A program made the position numbers and the translations under genes. Under the pieces are notes generated by a model, which searched no databases, was not told where the DNA came from, and saw nothing but the letters and a program-made list of their open reading frames with translations. This document shows positions 36,867-46,052 of a DNA stretch of 61,026 nucleotides, in pieces (position 1 is the first letter of the stretch; each line of letters starts with the position of its first letter). This stretch comes from an uncultured Bacteroidales bacterium (GTDB taxonomy: Bacteria; Bacteroidota; Bacteroidia; Bacteroidales; Bacteroidaceae): positions 1-61,026 of the forward strand of contig CALFTK010000052.1 of NCBI GenBank assembly GCA_937916465.1. Reading direction: 5' to 3'.

Positions 36867-37536
36867 ACTTCTTTCTATTGTTTTTCCAATACAATATTAA
36901 AAGATAGCCAAACAACATTCCGCCTAAATGGGCAAAATGAGCTACGTTGTCTCCGGGGTTGTTGCTTAAACCAAGTACCAATTCCAATACTATGTAACCT
37001 ATTATAAGCCACTTGGCTTTTATGGGGAATGGAAAAGGCATAATAAAGATAGGATTATTTGGGAATGTCATTCCGTATCCAAGCAGAATACCATAAACTG
37101 CACCCGATGCACCTACTGTAAGCATCATATTGAGATATTGGTCCATCATAATAATTCTACCTGCCATATTCACAGAATCATAATTTGCCAATGTGAGTGA
37201 ATAGTGTGCCCACTGAACAAGTTCCTGTGTAATACCGGCTCCTATTCCGCATACCAGATAAAATACCAGGAATTTCTTAGGTCCCCAAATATTTTCCAGT
37301 ACACGACCAAACATCCATACTGCAAACATATTGAAAAATATGTGTTGGAAACCGTCGTGCAGAAACATGTAGGTTACAAGTTGGTATATTCTGAAATCGG
37401 ATGCCTTAAAGAAGTGGAGTCCGAATAGAGAGTGGACGTCTATACCATATTTTTGAAATGCCAATGTGCCCATATAAAACAGCACATTGATAATAAGCAG
37501 GTTTTTTGTAACAGTTGGAATATTGTTCATAGCCAT
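36841..37536 (-). CDS. Rhomboid family intramembrane serine protease (first copy)
   Basis: 231 aa. Ser144 in VGASGAVYG and His203 in AHFAHLGGMLFGYLL form the dyad, and HIFFNMFAVWMFGRVLE is the conserved helix 2 motif. ATG 37536 is used; MNNIP two codons later is equally possible. First gene of the rhomboid-rhomboid-EEP operon, divergent from argS over 64 nt. Confidence 0.93.
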   Translation of the reverse strand: MAMNNIPTVTKNLLIINVLFYMGTLAFQKYGIDVHSLFGLHFFKASDFRIYQLVTYMFLHDGFQHIFFNMFAVWMFGRVLENIWGPKKFLVFYLVCGIGAGITQELVQWAHYSLTLANYDSVNMAGRIIMMDQYLNMMLTVGASGAVYGILLGYGMTFPNNPIFIMPFPFPIKAKWLIIGYIVLELVLGLSNNPGDNVAHFAHLGGMLFGYLLILYWKNNRKKYGDIHFRY

Positions 37537-37553
37537 TTATTTAGTACGAAGCG

Positions 37554-37561
37554 CAAAGGTA
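37554..37561 (-). promoter_or_regulatory. Candidate -7 box of the rhomboid operon
   Basis: Minus strand TACCTTTG matches TAnnTTTG, 18 nt before the ATG. On the opposite strand a TAACTTCG at 37575-37582 could serve argS. Confidence 0.4.
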
Positions 37562-37600
37562 ATCTTTTTTTTAGTAACTTCGCGGCGCAAAAATCAGTAT

Positions 37601-39427
37601 ATGAAAATAGAAGAGATAATGGTAAGTATGGTAGTGCAGGCTATAAAGGCCCTGTATAACCAGGATGTTGACCCCGCTTTGGTGCAACTTCAAAAAACAA
37701 AAAAAGAGTTTCAGGGACACTTCACAGTGGTTGTTTTCCCATTTTTGAAGATGTCAAAAAAGAGTCCGGAAATGACTGCTTCCGAAATTGGAGTATGGCT
37801 TCAGAAGAACATGCCGACAGTGAGTTCTTATAACGTAATTAAAGGTTTTTTGAATATTGTTATATCAATACCGGTATGGTTGCGTGTGCTTACTGACATA
37901 AATTCTGATGAAAAATATGGTTTTACAGAACCAACTGATAATTCTCCGCTTGTGATGATAGAATATTCATCGCCAAACACCAACAAACCTCTTCATTTAG
38001 GTCATGTAAGAAACAATCTTTTGGGTGCTGCTTTGGCAAATATTATGGCTGCAAGCGGTGCAAAGGTTGTTAAGACCAATATTGTAAATGATCGTGGCAT
38101 CCATATATGCAAATCAATGCTGGCTTGGCAGAAATGGGGCAATGGCGCTACTCCGGAATCGACAGGTAAAAAGGGTGACCATTTGATAGGCGATTACTAT
38201 GTAGAATTTGATAAACATTATCGCGCAGAAGTCAAGTCATTGTTGCCTAAAAACTACGATGAATTGGACGAAAAAGCACAAGAAGCGGCTAAAACAGCAG
38301 CTGAACAGCAGTCTCCTTTAATGAAAGAGGCGCACGATATGTTGGTGCGTTGGGAACAGGGCGATGCTGAAGTTCGACAGCTTTGGAAAATGATGAATGA
38401 TTGGGTTTATGCCGGCTTTGATGAAACATACAAACGTTTAGGTGTAAGCTTTGATAAGATATACTACGAATCTGAAACATATCTGGAGGGTAAAGAAAAG
38501 GTAATGGAGGGTCTGGAAAAGGGATTCTTCTTTAAGAAGGAAGATGGTTCTGTCTGGGCTGACCTTGCAGCAGAAGGACTTGATCAGAAACTGTTGCTTC
38601 GCAGTGATGGAACATCGGTTTATATGACTCAGGATATTGGTACTGCAAAATTGCGTTTCCAGGATTATCCTATTGATAAAATGATATATGTAGTAGGTAA
38701 TGAACAGAACTATCATTTCCAGGTATTGTCTATTCTGCTTGACAAACTCGGTTTCAAGTGGGGTAAGGACTTGGTTCATTTCTCATACGGTATGGTTGAA
38801 CTTCCGGAAGGAAAAATGAAGAGCCGTGAAGGTACAGTGGTGGATGCCGATGATTTGATGGACGAAATGATAGAGAATGCCCGCGTTACATCCGATGAAC
38901 TTGGTAAATTGAATGGTCTTTCAAAAGAGGAAATTGATGATACAATGCGCATAGTAGGTATGGGTGCGTTAAAATACTTTATTCTAAAGGTTGATGCCAG
39001 AAAGAATATGACTTTCAATCCGAAAGAGTCTATTGATTTCAATGGAAATACAGGACCTTTTATTCAATATACATACGCACGTATCCGCTCTATATTGCGT
39101 AAGGCCGCAGAAGATGGACTGAATGTAAGCAATCGTCTTTTCTCTGACGATATAATGATATCCGATAAGGAGATTGCAATTATTCAGTTACTGTCAGAAT
39201 TTAAGGATGTTATTGCTCAGGCTGCTTCTGATTATAATCCATCAGTAATAGCTAATTACTGTTATGATTTGGCTAAAGAGTTTAATCAGTTCTATCACGA
39301 TTTCAGTGTGTTGCGTGAACCTGAACAGGGATTGAAGATGTTCCGTTTGATGCTTACTGAAAACGTTGGTAAGATTTTGAGACTTGGTACAGGACTGTTA
39401 GGTATAGAGGTCCCGGAACGTATGTAA
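37601..39427 (+). CDS. argS: Arginyl-tRNA synthetase
   Basis: 609 aa including Met, from ATG 37601 (MKIEEIMVSMVVQAIKAL); the longer reading from 37487 would run through the divergent promoter region. Class Ia: HIGH-type box SPNTNKPLHLGHVRN, KMSKS-equivalent KMKSREGTVV, and the C-terminal DALR anticodon domain. Charges tRNA-Arg, one of which is encoded in this window. Confidence 0.97.
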   Translation: MKIEEIMVSMVVQAIKALYNQDVDPALVQLQKTKKEFQGHFTVVVFPFLKMSKKSPEMTASEIGVWLQKNMPTVSSYNVIKGFLNIVISIPVWLRVLTDINSDEKYGFTEPTDNSPLVMIEYSSPNTNKPLHLGHVRNNLLGAALANIMAASGAKVVKTNIVNDRGIHICKSMLAWQKWGNGATPESTGKKGDHLIGDYYVEFDKHYRAEVKSLLPKNYDELDEKAQEAAKTAAEQQSPLMKEAHDMLVRWEQGDAEVRQLWKMMNDWVYAGFDETYKRLGVSFDKIYYESETYLEGKEKVMEGLEKGFFFKKEDGSVWADLAAEGLDQKLLLRSDGTSVYMTQDIGTAKLRFQDYPIDKMIYVVGNEQNYHFQVLSILLDKLGFKWGKDLVHFSYGMVELPEGKMKSREGTVVDADDLMDEMIENARVTSDELGKLNGLSKEEIDDTMRIVGMGALKYFILKVDARKNMTFNPKESIDFNGNTGPFIQYTYARIRSILRKAAEDGLNVSNRLFSDDIMISDKEIAIIQLLSEFKDVIAQAASDYNPSVIANYCYDLAKEFNQFYHDFSVLREPEQGLKMFRLMLTENVGKILRLGTGLLGIEVPERM

Positions 39428-39445
39428 TCTAAAGAGTAGTTCCTT

Positions 39446-40087
39446 ATGTCTTCTTCCGATAGTAAATATTACGTTGTTTGGATAGGTCTTAATCCGGGCA
39501 TATATAATAGTTGGGAGGAGTGCCGGAATCAGGTAGAAGGTTGGAAAGGGGCTATTTATAAAGGATTTAAGACAAAAGAACAGGCAGAGGAGGCGCTTAT
39601 GTCGCCTCCTGAACTGTATATAGAGAAAAGGGAAACCTCTATCGAAAAGGTTTCCAAGAAAAAGAAGATAGAATTGCCTCCGGAGGTAATAAGAGAAGCT
39701 ATGGCTGTTGATGCTGCATGCAGTGGGAATCCCGGTCAGATGGAATATAGAGGGGTATATCTGGGTGATATGCAACAGAAGTTCCATTACGGTCCTATAA
39801 AGGGAACAAACAACATAGGTGAATTTTTAGCTATTGTACACTGTCTGGCACTTTACAAACAGCGTGGGCTTGATTGGCCACTCTACAGTGATAGCAGAAA
39901 TGCCATTCTGTGGGTGCGCCAGAAAAAGTGTAAGACAAAACTGGAACGTAATGAATCTACGGAGACAGTTTTTCAACGTATAGAGGCTGCCGAGCGTTGG
40001 CTGCAACAAAATAGTTTTAGAAATCCCATAATCAAATGGGAAACCGATAAGTGGGGTGAAATTCCGGCAGATTTTGGAAGAAAATAG
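39446..40087 (+). CDS. Viroplasmin-domain RNase H family protein
   Basis: 213 aa. Residues 6-55 are a viroplasmin (caulimovirus VI) domain (YYVVWIGLNPGIYNSWEECRN, then VEGWKGAIYKGFKTKEQAEEAL), which binds RNA-DNA hybrid in RNase H1. The rest is an RNase H fold with catalytic acids in VDAACSGNPG, NIGEFLAI, YSDSRNAI and IPADFGRK. Removes RNA from RNA-DNA hybrids. Follows argS by 18 nt. Confidence 0.92.
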   Translation: MSSSDSKYYVVWIGLNPGIYNSWEECRNQVEGWKGAIYKGFKTKEQAEEALMSPPELYIEKRETSIEKVSKKKKIELPPEVIREAMAVDAACSGNPGQMEYRGVYLGDMQQKFHYGPIKGTNNIGEFLAIVHCLALYKQRGLDWPLYSDSRNAILWVRQKKCKTKLERNESTETVFQRIEAAERWLQQNSFRNPIIKWETDKWGEIPADFGRK

Positions 40088-40093
40088 GATAAT

Positions 40094-41920
40094 ATGTACA
40101 AACGTTTATTATACTTGTTCAGGTATTGGATAACGCTAATGGCGATATTCATTGTGGAGAAACCGCTCTTTATGCTTTATGCGTCCAATCAGAACGGAAC
40201 GCTCTCACTGCGTGATTATGTAGATGTAATGTACCATGCTCTTCCTGTTGATTTGTCTTGTGCAGGATATTTTCTTGTCATTCCTCTGCTTTTGATTATT
40301 CTCTCTATATGGTGGAATAACTTACCACTGCGTGCCATAATGCGTGTTTACAATATAGTGCTTGCCATAACTTTGGCTCTTGCCTTTGTAAGCGATGCTG
40401 CGCTCTATCCTTTTTGGGGATTTAAGTTGGATTCATCGGTATTTTTTTATCTGAAATCGCCACAAGAGGCAATGGCAAGTGTTTCTATATGGTTTGTATT
40501 AGTTGCAGTTATGCTAATATCGTTGTTAGTCTGGGTTATAACCAAACTTTTGAATAATACATATTGCAAACTTAATAAGGTTAAGAGATTGTTTCCTGTT
40601 ACAATGTTCTTTGTATTGCTTATGGCTCCGCTGTTTCTGTCTATGCGCGGCGGTTTGAAAGAATCTACCATGAATATTGGTAAGGTCTATTACAGTACAA
40701 ATCAGTTCCTGAATCATTCGGCAGTAAATCCTGTTTTTAGTGTGTTGAGTTCTATGAGCAAATCGGGTGATTTTTCGGAACAGTACAACTATTTTGCAGA
40801 AGAAAAACGTGCAGAACTTGCCGATAGTCTGTTCAACGTGTCTGACTCAGAGACTTTACAACTTTTGAATACAGACAGACCAAATATTCTTATTGTATTA
40901 ATGGAGGGCTTTGGTGGAGATTTCCTCAGCTCTATAAGCGGTCTTCAAGATGTGGCGCCAAATTTAGATTCACTTGCTATGCAAGGAGTCTTTTTCAGTA
41001 ATTGTTATGCCGGTAGCTTTAGAACTGATAGAGGAATAGTATGTGCATTGAATGGCCATCCCGGGTTGCCATCGGAATCTATAATGAAGATGCCAAACAA
41101 GAGTAGAAACCTGCCTTCGCTAGCGAAAAAGTTCGTTGAAATGGGCTATTCTACAGATTTCTTCTATGGTGGCGATATAAACTTTACCAATATGCAGAGC
41201 TATCTGTGGAGTAACGGCTATCAGTCAATAACAGCCGATACCGATTTCTCTGCGGCAGAGCGTCAGACAAACGCATGGGGTGTGAATGATGATATTACTT
41301 TCAGCGCATTGCTTGAAAAACTGAAGAATAGCGAAGATAGTTTGTGGCACACTACATTCCTTACTTTAAGCAGTCACGAACCTTTTCAGGTTCCAAGCAA
41401 CCGTTTTGAAGATGATATTTGCAATTCGTTTGCCTATACCGATAGTTGTATAGGTGCTTTTGTGGATTCTTTGAAACAGACTGCTCTGTGGGAAGATTTG
41501 CTGTTGGTGCTTATGCCTGATCATGGTTTTTGCTATCCGCGTACAGGTTTTAAGAGTGCTCCGCACGTACATCACATACCTGTAATATGGACAGGCGGTG
41601 CTGTAAAACAGCCTGTTAAAATTGACAAATTGATGAATCAGACCGATGTGGCGGCTACTCTGCTGGCACAGATGAATATTGACCATTCGGATTTTCTATT
41701 CAGCAGAAATGTGCTTTCGGATGGGTATGATGACCGTTTTGCTTTCTATACTTTTGTAAATGGATTCTGCTATATTGACAGTACAGGGACAACAATTTAT
41801 GACCATACTGCAGGTAAGGTTATGCAGAATATAGGTGGTAATGAGCAAACTGCTGTACGCAGAGAAGAACGCGGTAAGGCGATATTGCAGACACTCTATG
41901 ATGATTTGGATGCGCGTTGA
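40094..41920 (+). CDS. LTA-synthase-type sulfatase-fold membrane transferase
   Basis: 608 aa. Five N-terminal membrane helices (about 8-190), then a periplasmic alkaline-phosphatase/sulfatase domain. Metal and catalytic boxes are PNILIVLMEGFGG, FRTDRGIVCALNGHP (the Thr is the expected nucleophile) and LMPDHGFCYPRTG. The family transfers glycerol phosphate or phosphoethanolamine from lipid donors to glycans or lipids. Starts 6 nt after the RNase H gene. Its last 25 nt overlap the acyltransferase gene tail to tail. Confidence 0.92.
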   Translation: MYKRLLYLFRYWITLMAIFIVEKPLFMLYASNQNGTLSLRDYVDVMYHALPVDLSCAGYFLVIPLLLIILSIWWNNLPLRAIMRVYNIVLAITLALAFVSDAALYPFWGFKLDSSVFFYLKSPQEAMASVSIWFVLVAVMLISLLVWVITKLLNNTYCKLNKVKRLFPVTMFFVLLMAPLFLSMRGGLKESTMNIGKVYYSTNQFLNHSAVNPVFSVLSSMSKSGDFSEQYNYFAEEKRAELADSLFNVSDSETLQLLNTDRPNILIVLMEGFGGDFLSSISGLQDVAPNLDSLAMQGVFFSNCYAGSFRTDRGIVCALNGHPGLPSESIMKMPNKSRNLPSLAKKFVEMGYSTDFFYGGDINFTNMQSYLWSNGYQSITADTDFSAAERQTNAWGVNDDITFSALLEKLKNSEDSLWHTTFLTLSSHEPFQVPSNRFEDDICNSFAYTDSCIGAFVDSLKQTALWEDLLLVLMPDHGFCYPRTGFKSAPHVHHIPVIWTGGAVKQPVKIDKLMNQTDVAATLLAQMNIDHSDFLFSRNVLSDGYDDRFAFYTFVNGFCYIDSTGTTIYDHTAGKVMQNIGGNEQTAVRREERGKAILQTLYDDLDAR

Positions 41921-42843
41921 TGTTTCTCTTCCATTCGTTTCAGATATTTCTGATACCCTTCCCAGGTGCGTTTCCATCTGTTATGACTCCATAGCCAGTT
42001 GGCAGGATTGTTTTTGATGGTTCTCTCCAAACGTCTGATATAGTCTTCTGTAATTGCAAAATCAGGCTGATTGGCACTATCTTCGAACATTGTATTTATT
42101 ATACAACGGTAATACCCGCGTTTTACGCGTACAACTTCTGCATAAATGACAGCTAAATCAAGTTTTCTCGCTATTCTTTCAGCACCGGTAAATATCGGGG
42201 TGTTGTGATTCAGAAAATCGGTCCAATAGTGTATGTTGCGCATCAAAGGTACCTGGTCTGCTATCATTCCTACTATAAACTGTTTGCCCTCTTGCTTATA
42301 CAATATAAGCTGTCTGAGAACTTTCTCCATAGGAATACTTTCAGCACCATACGCACCTCTTATTTTCAGTATAACATCATTCATTACACTATTTTCCAAA
42401 ACGTGGTAAACCTGAGCTACAGTGTATTGCGGCATTAGTTGGGTAGGTAGGGTAGATACCCATTCCCAGTTTGCGCTGTGTCCCATGTATGCCATGACGG
42501 AACGTCCCTCTTCAAAAACCTTGTATATTTTTTCCAGACCGTGGAACTCCATGTGGCGTTTCATCCATCGTGGGCTCATACTGCATGCCTTTATGCTTTC
42601 AAATGCTACATCGAAGAAGTTTCTGTAGAATTTCATCTCCAATAAAAGTAACTCTTTATGACTTTTGTCAGGAAACGATGACTTTAAATTTTTCTGTACA
42701 ATCTTTTTCCTGTAGCGCAATGGTGGTATAAGAAAACATAGAAGCACCAATATATCGGAAATCAGATGCATAAGACAGAGAGGTATTAGCGAAAAGAGCC
42801 AAATTACCACGTATGTTATAGAAACCGCTATTCTCTTTGCCAT
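41896..42843 (-). CDS. Lysophospholipid/lipid A acyltransferase (LpxL/HtrB family)
   Basis: 315 aa from ATG 42843 (MAKRIAVSITYVVIWLFSL); a longer reading from 42933 begins with non-membrane residues. One N-terminal membrane helix, the HxxxxE catalytic motif in GHSANWEWV, and the VGMIADQVP and DF..H box. Adds the late acyl chain to lipid A. Single gene, divergent from the ABC exporter. Confidence 0.92.
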   Translation of the reverse strand: MAKRIAVSITYVVIWLFSLIPLCLMHLISDILVLLCFLIPPLRYRKKIVQKNLKSSFPDKSHKELLLLEMKFYRNFFDVAFESIKACSMSPRWMKRHMEFHGLEKIYKVFEEGRSVMAYMGHSANWEWVSTLPTQLMPQYTVAQVYHVLENSVMNDVILKIRGAYGAESIPMEKVLRQLILYKQEGKQFIVGMIADQVPLMRNIHYWTDFLNHNTPIFTGAERIARKLDLAVIYAEVVRVKRGYYRCIINTMFEDSANQPDFAITEDYIRRLERTIKNNPANWLWSHNRWKRTWEGYQKYLKRMEEKHQRASKSS

Positions 42844-42895
42844 AAATAATATATGAAAATGCCGATATACTTTTGTTAAACTATCTCTTTGTGTA

Positions 42896-42903
42896 CAAAA
42901 GTA
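42896..42903 (-). promoter_or_regulatory. Candidate -7 box of the acyltransferase gene
   Basis: Minus strand TACTTTTG, exact TAnnTTTG, about 53 nt before the ATG; no clear -33 box. Confidence 0.3.
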
Positions 42904-43008
42904 GTGCATTTTTTGAAGTTTGCCACTTGCCAAATCAATATATTTCAGTTTTATAGTTTTCTTGTTGCGGCTTTTTTTCTATCTTCGCAAAATAATTATA
43001 CAAAAAAT

Positions 43009-44853
43009 ATGAAGGGACTTTTCGTTTTTTTACGTCGTTTTGTTTCCCCTTACAAGAGGAATTTGGTGCTGTCAGTGTTGTTTAATCTGCTCTCTGCAAT
43101 ACTCAATGTGTTCTCGTTTGCGCTCATTGTGCCTATTCTGGAGCTGTTATTTAAGATAAATAAGACAGATTATGTGTTGATAGAGGCGACGGAAAAGGGT
43201 TTTTTAGGACTGCCGGATTTTAGCGTTTTAAAGAACAATTTTTACTATTATGTGAACGAAGCTATATCACAATATGGAGCATCTACAACACTGCTGATTC
43301 TTGGTTTGGTACTTGTATTTATAACATTCTTCAAAACCGGATGCTATTTTGCATCAACAGCAGTAATGGTGCCGCTACGTACCGGTATTGTTAAGGATAT
43401 TCGTGTTCAGGTTTACAAAAAGGTGGTATCTCTGCCTATGGGATTCTTTTCCAAAGAGCGTAAGGGTGATATAATAACACGTATGAGTGGTGATGTAACA
43501 GAGGTAGAAGTTTCAATAGCCAGTTCGCTCGATATGCTTATTAAGAATCCGATTCTGATTGTTGTATATTTTGGCACATTGATAGCAATAAGTTGGCAGT
43601 TAACTCTGTTTTCCGTTCTGATTGTACCGGTAATAGTATGGATTATGGGTACTATAGGACGTAAACTCAAACAGAAATCGCTTGAAGTTCAATCGCGTTG
43701 GAGTGATACTATGTCACAACTTGAAGAGACTCTTGGCGGACTTCGCGTAATAAAAGCATTTCTGGCAGAAAAGAAGATGGTTGACCGTTTTGAACAGAGC
43801 AGTGCCAGACTGCGTTCCTCCACTATACGCGTAAATATGCGTCAAGCGCTTGCCCACCCTGTCAGCGAATTTATGGGTACAGCATTGATAGTGGTGGTGC
43901 TCTGGTTTGGCGGATCGCTTATACTTAGTGAACATGCATCCATTGAGGCTCCTACCTTTATATACTATATTGCCATTCTATACAGCTTGTTGAATCCTAT
44001 TAAGGAACTTTCAAAGGCAAGTTATGCTATACCAAAGGGTATGGCTTCAGTGGAGCGTATAGATAAGATTCTGTTGGCTGAAAACAAGATTACCGATGCT
44101 CCACAAGCAGTTGTGCAACCGGCAATGACCGATAAGATTGAGTACAAGAATGTCTCTTTCTCGTACGAAGAGGGCAGAGAGGTACTTCACGAAATCAACT
44201 TGACGGTTCCAAAGGGCAAAACTGTTGCTCTGGTTGGGCAATCGGGTTCAGGTAAATCCACTTTGGTAGATCTGTTGCCCAGATTCTACGATGTGAACGA
44301 GGGAAGTATTATGATAGATGGAGTAGATGTTCGCAATATGACACTATCATCTTTGCGTGGTATGATGGGTAATGTAAATCAGGAGGCAATTCTGTTTAAT
44401 GATACTTTCTACAACAATATTACATTTGGTGTGAAGGATGCTACAGAAGAGCAGGTTATAGCAGCTGCAAAAATTGCTAATGCGCACGATTTCATTATGG
44501 AAACTGAAAATGGCTATCAGACTAACATAGGTGATCGTGGCTGTCTGCTTTCAGGAGGTCAGCGCCAACGTATAAGTATAGCTCGTGCTATTCTAAAGAA
44601 TCCGCCTATATTGATTCTTGACGAAGCCACAAGTGCTTTAGATACAGAATCGGAGCGTCTGGTTCAGGAGGCTTTGGAACGTCTTATGAAGGATAGAACA
44701 ACTATAGCCATAGCGCACAGACTATCTACAATCAAGAGTGCCGATGAAATTTGTGTTATGCACGAAGGCAGGATAGTTGAACGTGGTACGCACGAAGAAC
44801 TTCTGGCACTCAATGGCTATTATAAACGTTTGAATGATATGCAACAATTATAA
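43009..44853 (+). CDS. ABC exporter, MsbA-like (fused membrane and ATPase domains)
   Basis: 614 aa from ATG 43009 (MKGLFVFLRRFVSPYKRN). Six membrane helices to about 330, then an ATPase with Walker A GQSGSGKST, signature LSGGQRQRISIARAIL, Walker B PILILDEATSALD and the H-loop IAIAHRLSTI. Likely flips lipid A-core or another lipid; its position opposite the lipid A acyltransferase supports that, but substrate is inferred. 11 nt upstream of purT. Confidence 0.93.
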   Translation: MKGLFVFLRRFVSPYKRNLVLSVLFNLLSAILNVFSFALIVPILELLFKINKTDYVLIEATEKGFLGLPDFSVLKNNFYYYVNEAISQYGASTTLLILGLVLVFITFFKTGCYFASTAVMVPLRTGIVKDIRVQVYKKVVSLPMGFFSKERKGDIITRMSGDVTEVEVSIASSLDMLIKNPILIVVYFGTLIAISWQLTLFSVLIVPVIVWIMGTIGRKLKQKSLEVQSRWSDTMSQLEETLGGLRVIKAFLAEKKMVDRFEQSSARLRSSTIRVNMRQALAHPVSEFMGTALIVVVLWFGGSLILSEHASIEAPTFIYYIAILYSLLNPIKELSKASYAIPKGMASVERIDKILLAENKITDAPQAVVQPAMTDKIEYKNVSFSYEEGREVLHEINLTVPKGKTVALVGQSGSGKSTLVDLLPRFYDVNEGSIMIDGVDVRNMTLSSLRGMMGNVNQEAILFNDTFYNNITFGVKDATEEQVIAAAKIANAHDFIMETENGYQTNIGDRGCLLSGGQRQRISIARAILKNPPILILDEATSALDTESERLVQEALERLMKDRTTIAIAHRLSTIKSADEICVMHEGRIVERGTHEELLALNGYYKRLNDMQQL

Positions 44854-44864
44854 TTTCAGAATAT

Positions 44865-46052
44865 ATGGTAAAAATAGGTACACCACTAACCCCAGTAGCA
44901 AAGAAGGCTTTGCTGTGCGGTTCCGGCGAATTAGGTAAAGAGGTTGCAATAGAACTACAGCGTTATGGAGTTGAAGTTATTGCATTAGACCGTTATGAAA
45001 ATGCTCCGGCAATGCAGATTGCCCACCGTTCATACGTGCTCTCAATGTTAGATGGCGTTCGTTTGCGTCAGATTATTGAACAGGAGAAACCGGATATGAT
45101 AATACCCGAAGTAGAAGCAATAGCTACTCCTACATTAATTGAATTGGAGAAAGAGGGTTATAATGTAATTCCAACAGCCCAGGCTACATTCCTTACAATG
45201 AATCGTAAAGGAATCCGTCAACTGGCAGCTGAAAAGTTGGGACTTCCTACATCTAATTATAAATTTGCTGCTACTCGTGAAGAGTTTGATCAGGCTATTA
45301 AGGAGATAGGAACCCCATGTGTGGTAAAACCTATTATGAGTTCTTCGGGACACGGACAGAGTGTATGTAAAACTCCTGCCGATGCAGACAAGTGTTGGCA
45401 ATATGCTCAGGAAGGTGGTCGTGCCGGTCAGGGTGAAGTTATAGTAGAAGGTTTTGTAAAGTTTGATTACGAAATTACACTTCTAACAGTTCGTCATTGT
45501 GGCGGAACATCTTTCTTGAATCCTATAGGACATCATCAGGTGGATGGTGATTACCGTGAATCATGGCAAGCGCAGCCAATGAGTGATAAAGCTCTTGCTG
45601 CTGCACAGGATATAGCCAAGAAGATTACTGATGCCTTAGGCGGTTATGGTATTTTTGGAGTGGAGATGTTTATTTGCGGCGACGATGTGTTGTTTAGTGA
45701 AGTATCGCCTCGTCCACACGATACCGGTATGGTAACTATGATTTCACAGGACCTTTCAGAATTTGCGTTGCATGCAAGAGCAATATTGGGTCTTCCTATC
45801 CCAAAAATAAACTTCTATGGTCCATCTGCTTCAAAAGCTATAGTGGTGGAAGGTGATGGTACTCAGGTTGTGTTTGAAAATCTGGAAGAGGTTCTTGCAG
45901 AAGAAGATGTTCAGATAAGAATATTTGGTAAACCATTTGTAAAAGGACACCGTCGTATGGGTGTTATATTGGCTAAGGATGAAACCGTAGAAAAGGCTTT
46001 GGCTAAAGCAGAACGTGCGTATGCTAAACTAAATGTTAAGGTTGTGGGCTAA
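44865..46052 (+). CDS. purT: Formate-dependent phosphoribosylglycinamide formyltransferase
   Basis: 395 aa. ATP-grasp enzyme that formylates GAR with formate in purine synthesis. N-terminal GSGELGKEVAIELQRYGVEVIALDRY, ATP-grasp loop VVKPIMSSSGHGQSV, and SEVSPRPHDTGMVTM near the end. Its last 17 nt overlap the following LTA-synthase-type gene tail to tail. Confidence 0.97.
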   Translation: MVKIGTPLTPVAKKALLCGSGELGKEVAIELQRYGVEVIALDRYENAPAMQIAHRSYVLSMLDGVRLRQIIEQEKPDMIIPEVEAIATPTLIELEKEGYNVIPTAQATFLTMNRKGIRQLAAEKLGLPTSNYKFAATREEFDQAIKEIGTPCVVKPIMSSSGHGQSVCKTPADADKCWQYAQEGGRAGQGEVIVEGFVKFDYEITLLTVRHCGGTSFLNPIGHHQVDGDYRESWQAQPMSDKALAAAQDIAKKITDALGGYGIFGVEMFICGDDVLFSEVSPRPHDTGMVTMISQDLSEFALHARAILGLPIPKINFYGPSASKAIVVEGDGTQVVFENLEEVLAEEDVQIRIFGKPFVKGHRRMGVILAKDETVEKALAKAERAYAKLNVKVVG

